This document shows positions 61,901 through 64,000 of a stretch of 64,000 nucleotides of DNA, piece by piece. Below the pieces are notes generated by a model. It was not told the origin of the DNA and did no database searches. It saw only the letters and a list, made by a program, of their open reading frames with translations. The position numbers and the translations under genes were made by a program. How positions within the stretch are numbered: the first letter of the stretch is position 1; the number at the start of each line of letters is the position of its first letter. Source of the DNA: Dermatophagoides farinae (Eukaryota; Arthropoda; Arachnida; Sarcoptiformes; Pyroglyphidae). The stretch lies in the NCBI RefSeq assembly GCF_024713945.1, contig NC_134679.1, positions 5,399,001 through 5,463,000 on the forward strand. Reading direction: 5' to 3'.

Positions 61901-64000
61901 CATCACAAACATTGTTCAATCAACAAACTATAACATAATATGATGAATTGTATAATAAAGGCTATATGGCGTCATCATGAATTATCAAGCCTTTCTAATT
62001 TTTTTTTCTCATCTGATGATGATGATGATGACCATCATCACCATGACCGTGATCGTATTTCAAATCAACAAAAAAAATTGAAAGATTCAAAAAAAAATAA
62101 AAAAATGTGATTATATTATGCATCAACTAATAACCCATATCAAAATGGAAATCGAAAAGAATCCGGCTCTAGCCATTCAATGATAAATATAATAGAACTA
62201 GGTAAATAAATTGTCATTCAAACAAAACAAAATTTCACCATGTTTTTTCACCAATCATTCAAAAATGATAAAACAAGATTTGAGAAAAAATCATTGAAAA
62301 AATTACATCAACATCATAAAATATTGTCCACACTGGCGGCATTTGATAAATAAATAAAATCATCATCATTCTTTTAATCAAAATCGCTGTTCTTGAAAGC
62401 TAAATGAAAAAATAATGATTATGATTATGATGATGACTAAAGAGAGAGAGAGTCTAAAGAAATGATTTTCATCACTAATTATTGAAAGGATCATAAAGAA
62501 TCCATTGCACTTTTGCAAAGTTTTAAATTCACTTTGTTTATCATCATCATAATAATAATAAACATTACCCAATAATAATATAAAGTGAAAGGAAATGAAT
62601 ATTTCTTTATTATAGAAGAAATCCATACCCTGATGATATGTTGTCTATGTAATATGTATTTTTTTAAAGCTTTAAAAAAATTAGCTAAATTAGATTTAAA
62701 AAAAAGATAAACACAATAACCATAACAATAAAGATAAAGATCAATAATGATGATGGTGGTGGTAATAATTTGAAATGAAGTTGTGTTTTTCAATTGAAAA
62801 GAGAAAAATTTTTCTCCCATTGCCCATTGGATATGGACATGAATTTGAAAATCAAATATTTTCAAGAAAAGAAAGCAGATGATATCATTATATTATCGCT
62901 GTTGGTGATTATGATGTCCGAAGGGTCGTCGATCCATTTCAGGTGGACACCACGCACACAAACACATATATCTAATGATATAATCTTATGATGATGATGA
63001 TGATGGGAAAAAAACAAATTTTTTTCCAAATGTTACAAATAATGATAAAACAATTCCACCACCGCCAACTATATCTCATTCAATTCATCATCATCATCAT
63101 CATTTTTTTCTCTCTATGTGCAAGCTAAATTCTGAATATGGGGTTGACACATTTCAAATGGACACAACAGACAGTTTCCGACGAGAGAAAAATAAAATTC
63201 AATAATTTCGAAATAAAGAATGTACAAAAGAGAAAGATAACTTGAAAGCTTATACATAGATTAAAATTTGAATTAAACGATAAAAACCATCAGAGAGAGA
63301 GAGAGAGAGAAAAAAAGAAAACTATTAGAAGAAACAAAAAGATAGCCGAATCGTATGAATAAAAAGATGATGATAGGGATAAGCTTTTAACGAGAAATGT
63401 TGATTTTTAGAGATATAAAAACAAAAATCTTATTGAAAATTATTATTATCATTAAATTAAATTTTCTAAATTAGATTGCAGAACTTTGAAAGATGAGAAA
63501 ACAAAAAAACAAAAAAAAAATTTGATTATGGAAATTAGATCTAAAAAGAAGATTATATTATCAATGCAATGAAATCACAGATGATGATTATGCAATGGAT
63601 GATTTAACATCCTCAACCTATCTATCTATCTATCTATCTACCTATCAGGCAATCCTTCCTTACAACGATTTCATTTTCAAAATTGATTAATGTATTTTTG
63701 ATGATTAAATTATTCACTCAATATTGAATATATATGGAGGGGAGTGGATTGAATGATTGAATGTGAAAAAAATAACATTGATACTTACATCTTGTATGAA
63801 AATATGTACCAACATTTCTGAACTTAATTGTCCACCATCGATAGCAACAACACGTATTTGATATTCATTTCTTGTTTCATAATCTAATGATCTACGTAAA
63901 CGTACATGTCCAGTATGTTCTTCAATTGTGAATGGAAATCGTTCACGATCATCACTATCGTGATTAGTAGCTGGATAAAGTTGATAACGTATTCGACCAA
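52994..64000 (-). CDS. ds: Dachsous-like giant cadherin, C-terminal part
   Basis: A cell-surface cadherin that in animals pairs with Fat to set planar polarity and Hippo signalling. Visible exons: 64000-63789 (runs off the window), 60913-58701, 58638-58326, 58270-52994; introns 2875, 62 and 55 bp. About 2670 residues are visible. Roughly 18-20 extracellular cadherin repeats are seen, with calcium-binding linkers such as VNDNAPIF, DTNDNRPYW, DINDNRPVF, DINDNSPYF, DVNDNGPIF and QNDNVPVF; some repeats have degenerate linkers. No EGF or laminin-G domain precedes the membrane helix (GWIIFLIVLLLLITFVLMV, near 54400), which argues against Fat. The ~440-residue cytoplasmic tail has SSGRGSAEDD, DEEIRMINE and YNWDYIQQYQPKYQPLSSVF, which I recall as dachsous tail motifs, plus Asn, His and Ser repeats. 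The N-terminus lies outside the window. Confidence 0.88.
60914..63788 (-). other. Large dachsous intron
   Basis: A 2875-bp GT-AG intron between two cadherin-repeat exons, far larger than the 55-92 bp introns typical here. It contains a GTT array (61068-61086), CA and TG runs (61187-61203, 61629-61649), GAT arrays (62017-62033, 62988-63004), a GA run (63294-63310) and a CTAT array (63618-63647). No nested gene was recognised on either strand. Confidence 0.85.
63618..63647. repeat. (CTAT)n tetranucleotide array
   Basis: About six CTAT units with one CTAC variant near the end, inside the large dachsous intron. Confidence 0.9.

Noticed and set aside
52994-64000. Fat or Fat-like cadherin
   Set aside because: No EGF or laminin-G domains lie between the cadherin repeats and the membrane helix, and the tail motifs resemble dachsous.

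Overview
The window looks like nuclear DNA from a small-genome arthropod, most likely an acariform (astigmatid, dust- or scab-mite-like) mite. The reasons are a very AT-rich background, dense microsatellites and homopolymers, tiny GT-AG introns (mostly 55-92 bp), and a gene set of animal type (dachsous, bobby sox, trehalose transporter, DGK-theta). The phylum-level call is fairly safe. The mite assignment is inference. No bacterial, viral or transposon genes were recognised.

Layout. The left edge (2-661, +) holds the 3' end of ALG8, an ER glucosyltransferase of N-glycan precursor synthesis. About 21 kb of simple-repeat-rich DNA without a supportable gene follows (662-21924). Near its right end is a paired E2F-like and CRE-like palindrome (20336-20362). 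From 21925 to 26954 (+) lies bobby sox (bbx), an HMG-box transcription factor whose 5' exon(s) were not located and whose last exon carries an apparent +1 frame break near 25355. After its 3' flank come a single-pass orphan ORF (29316-29672, -), a secreted cysteine-containing orphan (30809-31357, +) and an intronless sugar transporter of Tret1 type (31679-33358, +).

The right half is entirely on the minus strand: B3GNTL1-like glycosyltransferase (33419-34483), GALK2-like GalNAc kinase (34858-36606, 3 exons), alkaline phosphatase (38445-40352, 3 exons), diacylglycerol kinase theta (42936-47063, 18 exons that I assembled in frame to 971 residues), and the 3' part of a dachsous-type giant cadherin (52994 to beyond 64000).

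Functional links. Tret1, B3GNTL1 and GALK2 form a compact block of sugar-handling genes, with Tret1 and B3GNTL1 converging 60 bp apart. bbx and dachsous are developmental regulators, dachsous in planar polarity and Hippo signalling. DGK-theta terminates diacylglycerol signalling. No sign of a co-transcribed operon was seen. No clearly novel system was found. The strongest leads are the bbx frame break, the E2F/CRE element, two tandem 4-nt-offset splice donors, and the two orphan genes.
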